A stretch of DNA of 64,000 bases from Dimorphilus gyrociliatus (GCA_904063045.1 CAJFCJ010000001.1:3479501-3543500), one strand, 5' to 3'. Shown: positions 37,337 to 50,474, counted from the first letter of the stretch. Notes: generated by a model from the sequence alone, not told the origin. Numbers and translations are program-made.

Positions 37337-39590
37337 TACAGCCTTTAGCTATCTCGCTCTTTATTATGAGTTAATTTCTTCAATCTACCGTAGTGGCCAG
37401 TTTATCTTTCTGTTTTATTATTATGCTTATATTTTAAAGAAATAGATACGTTGCGTAACATGTTCTTATTATATAATCCATTTGTCAATTATTATAAATT
37501 AACCAAAAACTCACCTGATTCTTACATTTTCCCAAACAAATTTGAATGCTCGATTTCTACTACCGCGTACTACTCAGAGCTAGCAGAATGAAGCGACACC
37601 TTGTAGCGATATTCTCTCAGTAACCATTAGCAACCTGGAAAAGTTTCGTTGGGATTTAACAATTTTGATAGAAATCTGAAAAATGAGAAAGAAAGAAGAC
37701 AATGAAGAGTTAATGGTCGGTTAACGGGAGAGAGAGAGGGGGACGTGGGGAGGGGAGAAAGGAAATATAGAGACAGATAGAGAAAGACGAAAAGAGAGTG
37801 AAAAAGAAGAAGACAGATAGACAGAATAAATAGAAAACGGAAAAGAAAATTCTATATGACTGTTGGGTTAGAGAAATATAATTTTTGCATAAATATTTTA
37901 TGAATTGTACTAGAAGAGTACTAGACCAAATAGAATATAATATATACATAAGCCTTATATATTGCCCTATATATTGTTTATGTTTTCTTTCATCTATCAT
38001 TCTCCTCATCTTCCAACTCTTTGAAAAGTTCCTATGCTTCTCTTTTCAATATTTGCATTTCGGCTATTTATTTGTTTGTTTTCAACATTTCCATAATTTC
38101 CCTAATGTAAATAGAAAGAAAGAAAGAAAGTGAGAGAAGCGAGAGAGATGGAAGGTAGAAAAAAATACTCGTTTTCTTGCATCGTCACTTCTTAATTAAT
38201 CGGGTATTTGTGAGTTGTTTGCAAAAGTAATGATTAAGTATGGATGCGGTGTCATCGATTAGAATAATCGTACAGGAGCTTTTTAAAAAAGAGGCTCTAG
38301 TGAAAAAGTAGAAAATGGAGAAATTTAAAAAGGCGGGATTGTTAAATTTCGATTCAATTGCAATACGATTTTTCAATTGTTTTTCAACTGGAAAGTGAGA
38401 AAGGAGAATAGGGATAAATGAATAAACAATGTAGTATATCTTCTCATCCGCCTAGCAGAATCGATCCAATGACAAAGTCGTTGCATTATAAGCAAAAGAT
38501 ATTGCGCTCTATCGTATGCCGGCAGGCCATTGGATAAATTCAAAGAGATAATGTTCGTCACGTCTCTCCTCTTTTCTCTTGTTAGTCCTTGTCTTTTTTT
38601 TACCATTTTAAAGATAAAACCAACCAAAAAATTAATAGCAAAAACAGAAATGTATTTTCTATCGTTCTGTAGTTATATTAGGTATTGTGTATGCAAACTA
38701 ATAAGCAAATACCGTACAATTGTACAACTAGAAGAATAGCATACCAACTAGGCCTATATACAGATGTTTTCATAGCTAATTAAATTTCTAATTTTCTCTT
38801 TTAAACATTTTTCTGTTGGCAAAGCGAATCTAAAAAATAACAGGCTACGTGACTCTTTTAAAAAAACATTAATTAGCTGGCCTTGATTCTCTTTTTCATT
38901 TTTGAATATCAGATGGCGCTTTCATCCATCGCATTTTATTCTTTTTATTATTTAAATAAATAAAAATATGTAGGAGTAGCGATAAGTAGAGGGAATAAAA
39001 GAAAAAGGAAAGGAGAAGAGAGAGAGAGAGAGGGGGGGAGGGGGCAGGAGGATAGAATAAATAAACCATAATAAAGTCAATAATAGGGGGAAATGTATAA
39101 AAAGAAGAAGAAAAATAAAAGTTTAAAATGTAGGAAAGATAGGAAAAACTGAACATTGCAATAGGATCCATAAGATCTAGTCAGTAAGGAATAGGCTGTT
39201 TAATAAATCATCCATAGAGAATATAAAAGCAATAATAAAGAAGAATCGACACCGTCCACGGACCTTATACGGGACTTAATCGTCTTACAGCTAGAACGAA
39301 CGAGAGAGAGAGAGAGAGAAAAAGAGAGGAAGATAGTTGAAAAATTAGGAAATCGATTTGAGAAATGCTGAAAACATATCCTCCTTATTACTTCAATATC
39401 CATTTGATTATCGTTCCGTTCAAAGCGAATTGGATCAATTAACAACGATTTTCTTGCAAACATTTTAAAGATTACATAATAAAAAGAAACGTATCAAAAT
39501 GTTCAATTTCCACTTTTTCCATACATATATCTTTATTAATTTACTCTTTCATTTATTATTCTCTTTAATCGCTTTGTCTTTTTCGCTTAT

Positions 39591-39629
<39 letters not shown>

Positions 39630-42600
39630 AGATTTTGTTGTTGTATCTCTCTTTAAGAGAAATTACTAGTAACAGTAATATTTTAATACTGTTTCCTATA
39701 GATCTCCAGTTGAGTTTACTCTGCTTCTCATTATCCTTTCTTTGCTCCTTCGCCTCTACTTCTTCCTCTTCCTCCTTTTTACTTCCAAATTGTTTCTACT
39801 CGAATTTCTCCTTCACGCTCCTTTTAGTTAAAAAGTTCAGGAGCTTATTGACGAAAACGTATTAATTACTCGAAGAGAGCGAAGAAGACGTTAATCAATT
39901 TATTCCTTTGTAAGAAAGTGTTCTTTCTCCGGTTTTTTCTCTTTGACTTTTAGCAAATTCTAACTTTTTCGCAAAACCTATCAAGGATGATAAAGCAAAA
40001 GAGCAGAGAATTAAGCGAAGCGTATCTTCTCCTCGCTTAATGTCTAGGCCTAATGAGAACGAAAGTGCTCTGGGATTATAAATTAATAAGGTAATGATAA
40101 GGGTAGCTATAAAAGCTAGATGAGGGTAAAGGGGAGAAGTTGATAGGGGGGAAAGGAAACGAAAGGGAATAGAACATAGAGAGAGAGAGAGAGAGAGAAA
40201 GAAACGTTGGAAAAGAGAGATGGAAAAAAAATAAAAGAGAGGGAATATGTATTCAATTTGTAATTTATAACGGATTATGCAGGATGGTAGCGCTCGATCT
40301 AAATCATTCTCTCTCCTCTTGCGAGAATTTTGCCTCAAGAATCAATTAAAAGAGAATACCATCAAATATTTTTATAAGGCTCATTTTATAAATGGGGCAT
40401 CGATTAGGTCTAGTTTACCTGACTAAAGACTTTTTGCCACATTATTTTAGATCCTGCCTCAAGGGCAATTGCTCTTTTTTTTCCTCTCTTTTCTTTTTTC
40501 GCCCCAAATAATCTTTAGACGAAATCTTTAAGAAGTCTTTCTCCTTTTTGTCTTAGAAAAAGGTCCTACGAATTTAATGGTCTCTGTAGGCCTAATTATT
40601 CAGGAATATTGTTAGGTAACACGATATATTGCATATTGAGCGAATCGCCTAGTCCCACATATATATATATATATATATATACATACAGTGTATACTATAT
40701 ATATATATATATATATGTATTAGTATGTAGGAATAAGTAAAACATTCCAATGGTATATAGGCGAAAAGAACCTGCGAACTCGAAGAGAAAATGGATGAAA
40801 TGTTATTAATGAGGCAAAGAAGAGCGATCGAAGCGCCATCTACGGTCCTCTTTTTCTACTTAAGGTTGTTTAAAATAAACTGGTGGTTCAAAGAAAAAAA
40901 ATGATCAATAAATTATAGATTGATTTATCCAAAATCAGGGCCTAATTTACGCATGCGCAAAGATTCGTTGACAACCATAATTCAATTATAGATTTTCTAC
41001 AACGTTCCCGTCCAGTCAATCATAGTTCTTTTTTTTTTTGTGAACACCTAACTACAGAGTCGACATAATTAAAAACACAACCTATTTACTAAAGAAAAGA
41101 ATTCAACACAACGGTTAGTTTTCTTCTGTGTTTTTTTTTCGCTCTTATCCTTCTCTTTTTCCCTTTTTCCCTTTTATTTATTTTATAAAATGAATTTATC
41201 AACAAACACGTTTATTTCTCTTTCTATCATCCAACTTAACTTCCATATATACAGTCGTCGAGAAGAGGGAGCGGCGCTTGACAGTTTCTTCGCTCCTCCT
41301 TTATTCAATCTATTCTACTAATCTCCTCCCTATTATCTATTGTTTTCCGCGCTCACTCCCTCCCTCGTTCCCTCCCTCCGTTTCCCACCTACTATTAGTT
41401 AAATAGACGGTGACGAAGATAGTAATTAGCCATATTCAATTAAGAGGCGGCTGAATTATTCACATTTCCACGTTATGACAAAAGCTTTATGCCAATTAAT
41501 GAAAATGTTATAGAGAGTTTGTTTTCCTTGTTTTGTTTTAAAAATAAAGGAAAGGATAAAATTAAAAGAAAGATAGCAGGAGAACAAGAGAACGACGGCA
41601 TTTCCGCTTTGAGGTAAATACAGCTAGAATTACAGAAATGAAAACGTAACATAATGTACACGATATAGTAAAATTCTTATCTCGATAAATAAAGATCTGT
41701 ATAGGATTAAAGCGGAGCAAGGCGCCGAGTTTTGCAGTACTGCGAGCAATCTGCACTGTGAAAACAGGAAAAAAAGTCTTGCTGCCTGTCAAAATGAGTT
41801 TTAAAGGAGGATACATTAGTATGATAAAGAATAAGTACAAGAGTAGAATTAAGAGGTCCAAATCAAAGGTATAATTAGCTTGTTCTTGTCTTTAGCATCC
41901 GTGCTGATAATTTAATATCGATCGTCTATCAGTAGACTCATCTTGACGATTTACGTTTCTTCGCGTACTTTGCAATCTTTATTCTTTCTAGATAGTAAAT
42001 AAATTATCCAGTTTTATATATAAATATCTATATATAAAGTATATATATCAATATATATGTATATATCTTTTTTGTTGCTTATCTCTTCCTTTTTGAAGTA
42101 TTCAGTCTATTTTTTTTGTCTAAATCTCTCTATTTGTTCTTTATCTATGTTCTAGTAATTAAGTTTTCTCCTCTTCCTCTGTTTTTTCTTTTATTTTTCT
42201 GCTTCTCTCTAACCCCCTCCCCACTCTCTTTTTTCCCCCTCCTCTCCCCTCCCCTCTCCTTTCATTTTATCATAATCTTCCCTCATAACTGCTACTTACT
42301 TACGCTTATTTTCTTGTTTTCTCTCTCTTCGTCTTCTCATTCACTTTCTTACTCACCCACCCAAATCACCCGCTTCGACTTTCAACGTATTCGATCTTCT
42401 ATCTATACGGTCTCTCCCATACCCCCTAACCCAACCACTCAGCATAAAACGGATTCAATAGAAACCTAAATCTACGTAAATGCAACTAGAGAAGGAGAGA
42501 AATCTTCTTATCTTATCTACATTTGTATATAAAGTAATACAGCACGCCGTACCGAGTAGAACGGCTTAATTCTCTTTTGAATCTATAATAGATTTATTAA

Positions 42601-43608
42601 TTGCCAAAATGTCTACCGCCCACTTAGCATCCTAGAAGCTTGTTCTTTCTCTCTCTTTCTCCTACTCTTCTTCTTACTCTTCCTAAATTCACCTCGTATC
42701 GTTACTTGTTTGTTTTTGGATACGTTTCGAAAAACTTTTGGAGTAAAGCTTGATTAAGTAATTTTTTTTTCTTCGTTATTTCCCGCCTACTTTCGGTTCA
42801 GTCTCTTATAAGGATAAAAGAGCTTCTTAGACCGCCCAGTAAGAAGAAGAAAATCCATCCGTTTTACAACCTTTAATGTTGGAATTAGGATTTACTTCCT
42901 TAGATAAACTACTAAACTAATTTTGGCCTAACTCTTTAATCTGTCTAGAGCCTTTTTTTTTCATAAAAAAAGAGAGATTCCCTATTTCAAAGAGGAATAA
43001 CAACATCTGTAATATTAATAGGCCAAAATATGCTTTTTTTTCTCTTTCTTTGTTTTTTACCTTGTACTATTTTCTCTGTTCTTTTTTATATCATTCATTC
43101 ATTCGGTTGGTTTATTGCGTCATTGCTCGTTTTAGTACAAAGGAAGAGGGTCTTTTATTCAATAAATCAATCGGATACTATTAACAAGCATAAAAAGAAA
43201 AACTTGGAGCTAGTTTTAGTCTCGTCCTAATCTTCTTAGTATATCGAATAGTGTATTAAAAAAAAACAGTCTTACTATTACTATCATTATTATTCATAGT
43301 TAATCCACAATTCTTAAATATTCCCTTTGCGCTTTTTCTACTCTTTTCCAGTCTTCTTCTTTCGCCGCTCACTCCGTCGCTCCTTCATTCGTATTCAAGT
43401 TAATCCTTTACTATCTCTTAATTATATTTTCTATTATCTACTTCTGATAATCGGAAAGTGACACGTTTCAGTAATTTCTTTGAATCTATCTTCGTTCAAC
43501 TGCTTTCTAATTTCAAAGATACGAAACATTGTAAATTCATATTTTTTGAATTCATAATAAAAGATTATTTCAACTTTTCAAATACATTCAAATTTTTAGA
43601 ACAAAAAC
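35032..43608. other. 8.6 kb region without a recognisable gene
   Basis: AT-rich, with TA microsatellites (37201-37240, 37307-37334, 40658-40714), GA tracts (39012-39032, 39303-39320, 40181-40200), a CRE TGACGTCA at about 36141-36148, GCGCCATCT-like elements at 38911 and 40833, and five of the eleven TAGGCCTA octamers. Open frames are mostly translated low-complexity repeats. Regulatory DNA, UTRs, long non-coding RNAs or very short exons could be here unseen. Confidence 0.6.
38457..38529 (-). other. Possible degraded tRNA-like (SINE-like) sequence
   Basis: On the minus strand TGGCCTGCCGGC (38529-38518) partly matches a pol III A box and GGATCGATTCT (38467-38457) a B box, 50 bases apart, with GATAGAGC after the A box as in a tRNA D arm. 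Acceptor-stem pairing fails, so it is not a functional tRNA. Confidence 0.2.
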
Positions 43609-44724
43609 ATGGAACAAACTGAACCGGAAGTTGATCAAAAAGAAAAGGATAAAGAGTGGATGGAAAAATATGACTTTACATCCGATCAACTAGCCGAATT
43701 GAAAGAGGTGTTTAATCTATTAGACGAAGGCGGAAACGGTACAATAGACGCTATGCAGATAGGGAATGCTCTAAGAGCTATAGGACAAAATCCTACTGAA
43801 CAAGATTGTAGATCAATGATAGAAGAATGCGAATGTAACGATGATAATACTATTGATTTTGAAGAGTTTATAAGGGTCGTAGGGGCAAGGGGATTGAAAG
43901 GATATTACGACATGCAAGAAGAACTAGAAGAGGCTTTTAAAGTGTTTGATAAACAAGGTACAGGCCTACTGGACGTGCAGGAATTAAAAGAAGCCTTAAA
44001 GAATTTAGGAGAACCAGTGCCCGAAGATGAAGTTAATGAATTATTGAAAATGGCGAATGTAGAAGGCGATGGGAAATTCGATTTTCACGGTAAGTTGCTT
44101 TTTCTTTTTTATCTCTTTACGAGTAGAAGTAGGATGAGTAGGCTGAGTAGGAGGAGTAGGAGGACGAGAAGGAGAAGAAGAGGAAGAAGAAGGAAATAGT
44201 ACGAGGAGGAGGAGGATGATGATAGGAGACTATTATTAATGATAAGGAATAAGGGAATATACTGTATATATATATACTAATATATACAGTATATACAGTG
44301 TAGATATATAGATATATATACTACTTGAAAAGAAGAAGAGAGAAGAGGGGGGATGTTTATTCTTTAGGCATATTATCATTGTAACAATTTTTTAAGAAGA
44401 AAAATTGAAAAGTAGCGTATTGAAAATATTTTGTCTGTTACCAACCCTTTTTTAGGTTTAGCGTAAGGTGTCTACTAACTATATTTTATATAGTGACCTT
44501 TTGCATAACTCTGATAAAAAGGCCATTTCAACAGGATAAGAATACAGCTGGATATATTTCAGCTGATTATATTTACGATTGTAAAAAAATAAATAAAATC
44601 AAAAAAAAAGAAATTTAGCCTATATAAATTTTTTTGGATTAACGCTGATTTAAAAAGACTAGCCAAGGAAACAGGAGTGAAAATATCGATAATTCCTTAC
44701 CTAAGTAATCGTATCTATTTATCT

Positions 44725-44755
<31 letters not shown>

Positions 44756-45753
44756 ATCTATCCTATCCTATCTATCTCTTACTCTCTTTTCTCTACCTTG
44801 ATATGTTTATAAACAATAAAGGTTTTTAAAGGACGGTATAATAGTAGAATAAGCTATAAGCAAATAGTAAATACCCTATGCGCAGAGAGAGAGACTTATG
44901 TTGGAATGGGCTGGAGAGAAAATATAATCTAAGACGGAGGTATATTAAAGAGTATATGTAAAAGTATAAAAAATATACATACAGGCATAGTGTGTCTATA
45001 TCTGTGTGTCTGTGTGAGTGAGTGAGTGAGGAAGAGAGAGAGAGAAAGAGAGAGAGAGAGGGAGGGAGAATGAATGAGTGAGTGAGTGAGAGGATAGGTA
45101 AGCGAAAGAAAAGTAAGAGAGAGAGAGATAGACAGAAAAAAGTTTCAATATAAAAATTGATTAAGCGATTTATAGCCAAACCACAACTGATATGATATAT
45201 AGATTGATAGAGAGAAGGAAGTAGAGAGGCTCAAAATAAGTCAACAAACGAGAAAGAGAGGAGGAAAAGAGTAATAGCTGATGAGAGTTTAAAGTCGGGC
45301 AAATATCAATTTAATGTGTATACTGTAAATTCGAATGTTTTGTTTATTTTTTACCTAGTACAGTATGTAATATTTTTGCATGTGCAACTAGATCAGGCGT
45401 GAATGTTTACACTCTTCCCACTCGAAGACTGTCGGATAAACATAAAAAGAATTTTGACCAGGCGCCTTACAAGACCTATAACAGCTCTTCTGACCAACAA
45501 ACAGTACCTTTATATTATTTTATTTGATGTTTTGTTTTTCTTCTTCTACAAAACTTCCTCCTTATCATTATTAACGTCATGACTGTCATTACTCTCCTCC
45601 TACTCCTCATATCTTTATCTTGTCTTTTATAATCTATTTTTTTTAAAAAAAAAAAAGGTTATTTTTTTACTCTTTACTATTATCTAATTGGACGCTTTTT
45701 GTGTTTTTTCTCTCTCTTTTACAGAACTCATCGCAAAATTAACTTCTAAATGA
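43609..45753 (+). CDS. Calmodulin-like protein with degenerate EF hands
   Basis: EF-hand protein of 169 residues in two exons, 43609-44089 and 45725-45753 (phase 1, GT-AG). It has a 25-residue charged N-terminal extension before the first helix, then four EF-hand units in calmodulin spacing (ELKEVFNLLD, ALRAIGQNPTEQD, LEEAFKVFDKQGTG, LKNLGEPVPEDEVNEL). All four loops deviate at calcium ligands: loop 1 DEGGNGTIDAMQ lacks Glu12, loop 2 starts with Glu and has Asn at position 6, loop 3 has Gln at position 3 and Thr at position 5, and loop 4 starts with Asn. Calcium affinity is probably weak or lost, as in some structural light chains and calmodulin-like proteins. Unlike the other calmodulins here, it has no intron after the ATG. 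The 1.6 kb intron separates the last nine codons. AATAAA at 46271-46276 may end a 3' UTR that holds a GCC repeat. Confidence 0.85.
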
Positions 45754-45924
45754 AAAATCGACCACTCGAAAGCCATAATTTTGCCGGATCAAATTAATTG
45801 TTTAGTTTTCAATTTTTGGGATGCGCTTACTCAATCACTTCGAGGTGCTGCACACACACATACACTGCTTTTTCTTCTTCCTCTTCTCTTCTTCTTCTTC
45901 TTCTTCGTCGTTGCCGACGCCGCT

Positions 45925-45956
<32 letters not shown>

Positions 45957-47148
45957 CTTCTTCTTCTTCTCTCTTTCTACTTCTTTTTCGCCTTCTACAT
46001 TTTTCTCTTATGATTTCCTTCTCTTCCGAAAAGATGAAGAGGAGAATATATGTACAAAAAGTATTAAAGCCTCGTCCATCTTAGTTTATTTAACTTTTAT
46101 AATATCCTTCCTAATTGATTAACGATTGAATAACCTGAAGATAACGTAAACAGCATAAATGTGAACATGAACAACAACAAAAACAAGAAGAAAAAGCAAC
46201 CAAAGATTTTTTTAAAAGAAATATATCCTTCCATATAAATATATGTATTATAGATGCAGATTTATAATTAAATAAATTAATAGATATGTATAGATATATT
46301 AATATATAGATATATATACATATACAGTATGTATATATACTGTATATATTTATACATTTATATGCATACGTTTATTTATTCATTGATTATATATAAATAT
46401 ATATATATATATATTTATTAATTTATATTCAAATATGATTAATTACCGCTGGATAAAGGAATAGATAATACCCTTTTCATTCAAGCTATTTTCATTTCTT
46501 ATGTAAAGTACAGTAGGAGCAAAAAGAAAAAAAGGTTAATAAATTAAGTAATACCTTTTTTCTTTCTTTCCTATTTCTCTCTCTCTCTCTCTCTCATTGA
46601 ATTAACTGATTCATCTTTATTTATTATATATAAAGTATAATTCTATATGTACATTGAATAGTAACAGTTTAAAACATAATTGTCCTTATTAGTACGAACA
46701 CAATATTCAAATAAATAGATGATTTTTAATCAGTTTGTTTTTTAAAAAAAAACTGGTACGTCGGAATGGTGAAAGAAGGTCTTTGGTACTAATTAGGCTA
46801 TATATAAACAAAGAAGTATCTACAAAATGCTATACGGCATATAGTGTATAGGTTATTTGTTTGTTTGTTTTTTTCCACTGTTAAGTACAAAGAAACAAAA
46901 AGTTTTTTTTTTATTTTCATAAATTCGTTCAGTCGGGAAAAGAAAGCTTCTGGAAGAGAAAAGACTATTTCGGGAAACGAAATAAATGCCTGAATCGACT
47001 GACGTTGTGAAGAGTGTGTTGGGAGAGGAGGAAGAGGGTGAGATATAGAGAAACTGGGAGGGGAGAGAGAGAGACAGAGAGAGAAAGAAAGAGAGAGAAG
47101 AACGTAGAAAGAGAAACACGAAAAACAACTTCCGAGTAGATGACACTA
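45754..47148. other. 3' UTR and intergenic stretch
   Basis: Contains the GCC repeat, AATAAA at 46271-46276, TATACAGTATGTATA-type words near 46321-46350 and TA repeats, then the 3' region of the minus-strand Sp gene with a minus-strand AATAAA at 46910-46915. No extra gene was seen. Confidence 0.6.
45924..45956. repeat. (GCC)n trinucleotide tract
   Basis: Around ten uninterrupted GCC units flanked by CTT-rich repeats, in the predicted 3' UTR of the calmodulin-like gene ending at 45753. It is the most GC-rich short stretch in an AT-rich window. Confidence 0.9.
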
Positions 47149-47921
47149 CTAGTCGACTTCGATGTCCGTTTCGCTTTCTTCTGTGTCTACTTTTTCGACT
47201 TTCAATTGAGTTTCTTGACTCTTTTTTGAATGTTTTCCATGCGTTTTTAAATGTTTACTTAGATGATCGCTTCTGCTAAAACGTTTTGAACAAATAGAAC
47301 ACTCAAATCTCTTTTCTCCTGTATGAGTCCGAATGTGTCTTTGAAGTTCATCTGATCTAGTAAATGCTTTACCGCAGTATAACCAAGTACAAGTAAATGG
47401 CCTTTCTCCCCTGTGCCACCTGAGATGAGCTTTTAAATGAGATGTTTTTCCATAAGATTTACTGCAACCTTCAAAATGGCAGACGTGCATCCTTTTTTGC
47501 CCATTTTTCAAGTTTTTAGATGTTCCTATACAATTGGGACATTTACACCTCGAACAGCGTCTGGTTGTCGTTGACTCGTTTGACATTCTATTAGGCCACG
47601 GACTCCACATTTGATTGTCCTGCATTCAAGAATAAAAAAACATATAATGTTTCGTAATATTGAATCGTTCAAATTTGTAAGATATACAATAGAGAAAGAT
47701 TCGTAAGTTCAATACAAATATATATGAGACATCTAACATACGAATACTTAACGCAATAAACTAAATACTCTACGGGCTAGGTACGCAGGTAAGTAGACAG
47801 ATAGGTAAATGAATAAACAGCATTTAAAAACTCACACACGCACATACGTATACTTGCACACAAACAAACATATACAGTCTTTCTGTGTACCTGTCTGTCT
47901 GTCTGCCTGTCTGCCTGCCTG

Positions 47922-47969
<48 letters not shown>

Positions 47970-50410
47970 TTCCTTTCTCTTATAAGCGTAGAGAGAGAAA
48001 ACACGCACAAGCAATTATCTAATAAAGCTAAAAATAAAGAGAATCCACTAAACGACAAATTTATCAAGTATAGTTGTATTATACGTGATTTTTACACAAT
48101 TGTCACTTCCTATTCGCACCTTTCCACTATAGACACTGCACTAAACTATTTAAACGCTTTAAGAAGCGATTATTTTATTTACAGCGTCCACTTTCTACAA
48201 TTTCTACTCAATGTCCTAATAAGCTTTTCCAAAATCTCCTCCCGTAGGCGTTTCATAACGCCTGTCCTATTAAAATTCTATGGGATATAGAGAAAAAAAA
48301 TACTTCAAAGAAGCCGCCGCTTTTCTTAACTGTTTATTCAATGCAAACTTGTCTTGTGTGTGTAGAACGATTTTCGACCGATTTATGCCTTCGGGAAGAC
48401 TTTTGTCAAAAAGTACATTATACACGCATCAGGAAATTTTTTCAAATGTATAATTGATTTCTCCCTTTTCTCCCTTTTCTTCTTGCTCTTCTTCTCTCTT
48501 TTTCTTCTCCTACTGGTTTAATTCTCTTGTAACTTAAGCCTTAGTTTGCTTGTTAATTTACTATGCTCGTTCTAGCCAATAATATATAATTCCTCTACCC
48601 CACCCAAACACCCTTCCTATCAATTTAATCCTTTCTCTCTTTCAATCATTCATTCCCTCCCCCAATCCCCTCTCCTACTACCATATCTTTAAATCTATCT
48701 ATATATCTATACATCTATCTATTTGCTTGTCTTTCGCCTTCCACCATCCCTCTTTCCTCTCTATCCCCAACCCCTTTAAATAAATGAAAATCTCTTAAGA
48801 AAAGAAGTAAAAGGGGGCTCGAGTGGAAGAAATTCTCATACAGAAAAAAGGCGGCAATTAATTAAAAAGATAGCCTTATGTAATCAACTCTGGCCTTCTC
48901 GTTTCGTTGTTGGCTTAATTTTACTAATTGTTCACTTAAGAATACTTCTTTCTCTCTCTTTCTCTCTCTTTCTCTCTCTCTCTCCCTCTCTCTCACTCTT
49001 TCTATTTACTTTTATTTCCTTTCCCCTTCTCTTCTTAACCATTCCCCCTCTCCTTATCCTCTATAGCCTTTTATTTCTTTTACTTCTCTTTCCCTCCGTT
49101 AGTACATCTTCTTTTCTCCTTTTTTTTTCTCTGCTCTTTGAAATCTCCTACAACATCTGCGCTCTTCTATTATCTTCTTAAAATCTACTAATTTCCGATT
49201 CAGTCACGCGCCTTAACTGAATTGTCCAAGAGACGAATATGCTAATTAAATGTGACGTCATTTCCGTCGTAAAAAGGTGCGACATCGCCTCTGATATTTA
49301 GTTACGTCAACCGACTTTCCCTCCTAATACGTCATGTGATATGACATTTTGTGCCATATAAAGACTATAATGAGAAGGATTTGTGGCCAAGGGATTTTTA
49401 CGGTCTCGCCTAAACTGTGATAAATTGATAGATAAAGTATAAAGTTTGTCTCGGCAAACATGATCTTTTCTCATGGTGAAAAAAGGATCTTGGAGATTAA
49501 AAAAAAAGAACAAAATATATAAAAATACTATTATTTATATCTCTTTTCTAAAGCGTTTCCCATTTATTTAGACGGTTTTTAGAATCGTTTCTCCGTAGGA
49601 AAATCTCTGTTATGAAAGTTTAATTTGTTTCCCTTATCTCTTCAACAAAGGGCGTTACATGACCAAATCTAATTAACTTTTTTTTTTTCTTTCTTTCTTT
49701 TTCTTCTCTGTACCTCACTCGTTCTCTCGTTAGTTATCCACATTAAGGGTAACTATTGGTAACAACCCTACCATGTACAGTAATGTAAGTAGGAGAAGGA
49801 GAAGAAAAACGTCCGTAACGCTTCTCACGCTGCTTAGCTTAGCCTGTAGTCGAGTGCCCTTTACCTCAGTCTTTACAATGTTACAGTGCGGACTATGAAT
49901 GGTAAACTATTGCAATTATCCTAGTGGAAAGGTCGACTATAGGGTCATTGAAAAATTTACATAAAGTAAAAGAAAGATATATCCTTTACAAATAGAGGGA
50001 GGGAGGGAGAGAAAGAGGAGAAGAACCGGGGAGTGACGGAAGGAGGAAAACGGAAGAGAGAGAGAGAGAGAGAGAAGAGGAGGAAAGGTGAAAGGTTAAA
50101 GCTTACACACAATAAAAAAACAACAAAAAACAAAAAAGCAAAGATAGAAGAGACTTACCAGATTGGTAGACCAATATTTATTATAAACTCCGTAATTCCA
50201 CCATTGCAGATTTTCAACATCGGTGAACATTTTGATTGTCTTTTTGTCTTTCTATAAAAAATTCTTTCTATAAAAGAATAGAGTGGAAAACAAAAGAAAA
50301 ATGATAAAAATTAAATATTTAAATAATAGAATGGAAAATAATAAAAGACGAGTATCTTTTATCCTTACCGTAAAAGCACTAAAGACCAACTGACTCGATT
50401 CTCCAACCAT
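47149..50410 (-). CDS. Sp-family (buttonhead-type) zinc-finger transcription factor
   Basis: Nuclear transcription factor expected to bind GC/GT boxes. The coding exon 47619-47149 holds a Btd box ([11 protein letters not shown]) directly before three C2H2 fingers: [38 protein letters not shown] and [20 protein letters not shown]-contact residues KxHxxA, RxExxR and RxHxxK are those of Sp/KLF proteins, and the Btd box separates Sp from KLF. A short acidic tail follows. TGCAG precedes codon GAC, so this is an internal exon. A phase-0 first exon is proposed at 50410-50369 (ATG to GTAAGG donor, 14 codons), giving only 170 residues; Sp proteins usually have a much longer N terminus, so further exons may be missed in the 2.7 kb intron. 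An alternative start is the ATG at 47625. The family is certain; the 5' model is tentative. Confidence 0.85.
47889..47963. repeat. Compound (CTGT/CTGC)n-(CT)n repeat
   Basis: CTGT and CTGC tetranucleotides pass into a pure CT run, in the proposed intron of the Sp gene. Confidence 0.95.
49250..49365. promoter_or_regulatory. Cluster of CRE-like and POU-like sites in the Sp intron
   Basis: TGACGTCA (49253-49260) is a full CRE palindrome. It is preceded by ATATGCTAATTAAA, which resembles an octamer/POU plus homeodomain site, and followed by further ACGTCA words (TACGTCAACC, TACGTCATGTG) and a near-CArG CCATATAAAG. It lies within the proposed large intron of the Sp gene, so it could be an intronic enhancer or an alternative promoter. 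Inference from motifs only. Confidence 0.3.
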
Positions 50411-50474
50411 TACTCACCCCCTACCAAGCCACTCCACCTTCTTCTCGACCGATTACGCTCCTGATCTCTTTGAT

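Noticed and set aside
39895-40338. Minus-strand open frame of 147 codons
   Set aside because: Low-complexity Ser/Leu/Phe composition across CT-type repeats, no domain, no splice or 3' signals.
41562-41861. Minus-strand frame of 99 codons with hydrophobic ends
   Set aside because: The middle (about 41640-41790) looks slightly coding-like, but I recognise no family and found no partner exons, so it stays unsupported.
47620-47625. ATG at 47625 as the true start of the Sp protein
   Set aside because: The ATG merges into TGCAG, a good splice acceptor, and Sp genes normally have upstream coding exons; kept as an alternative only.
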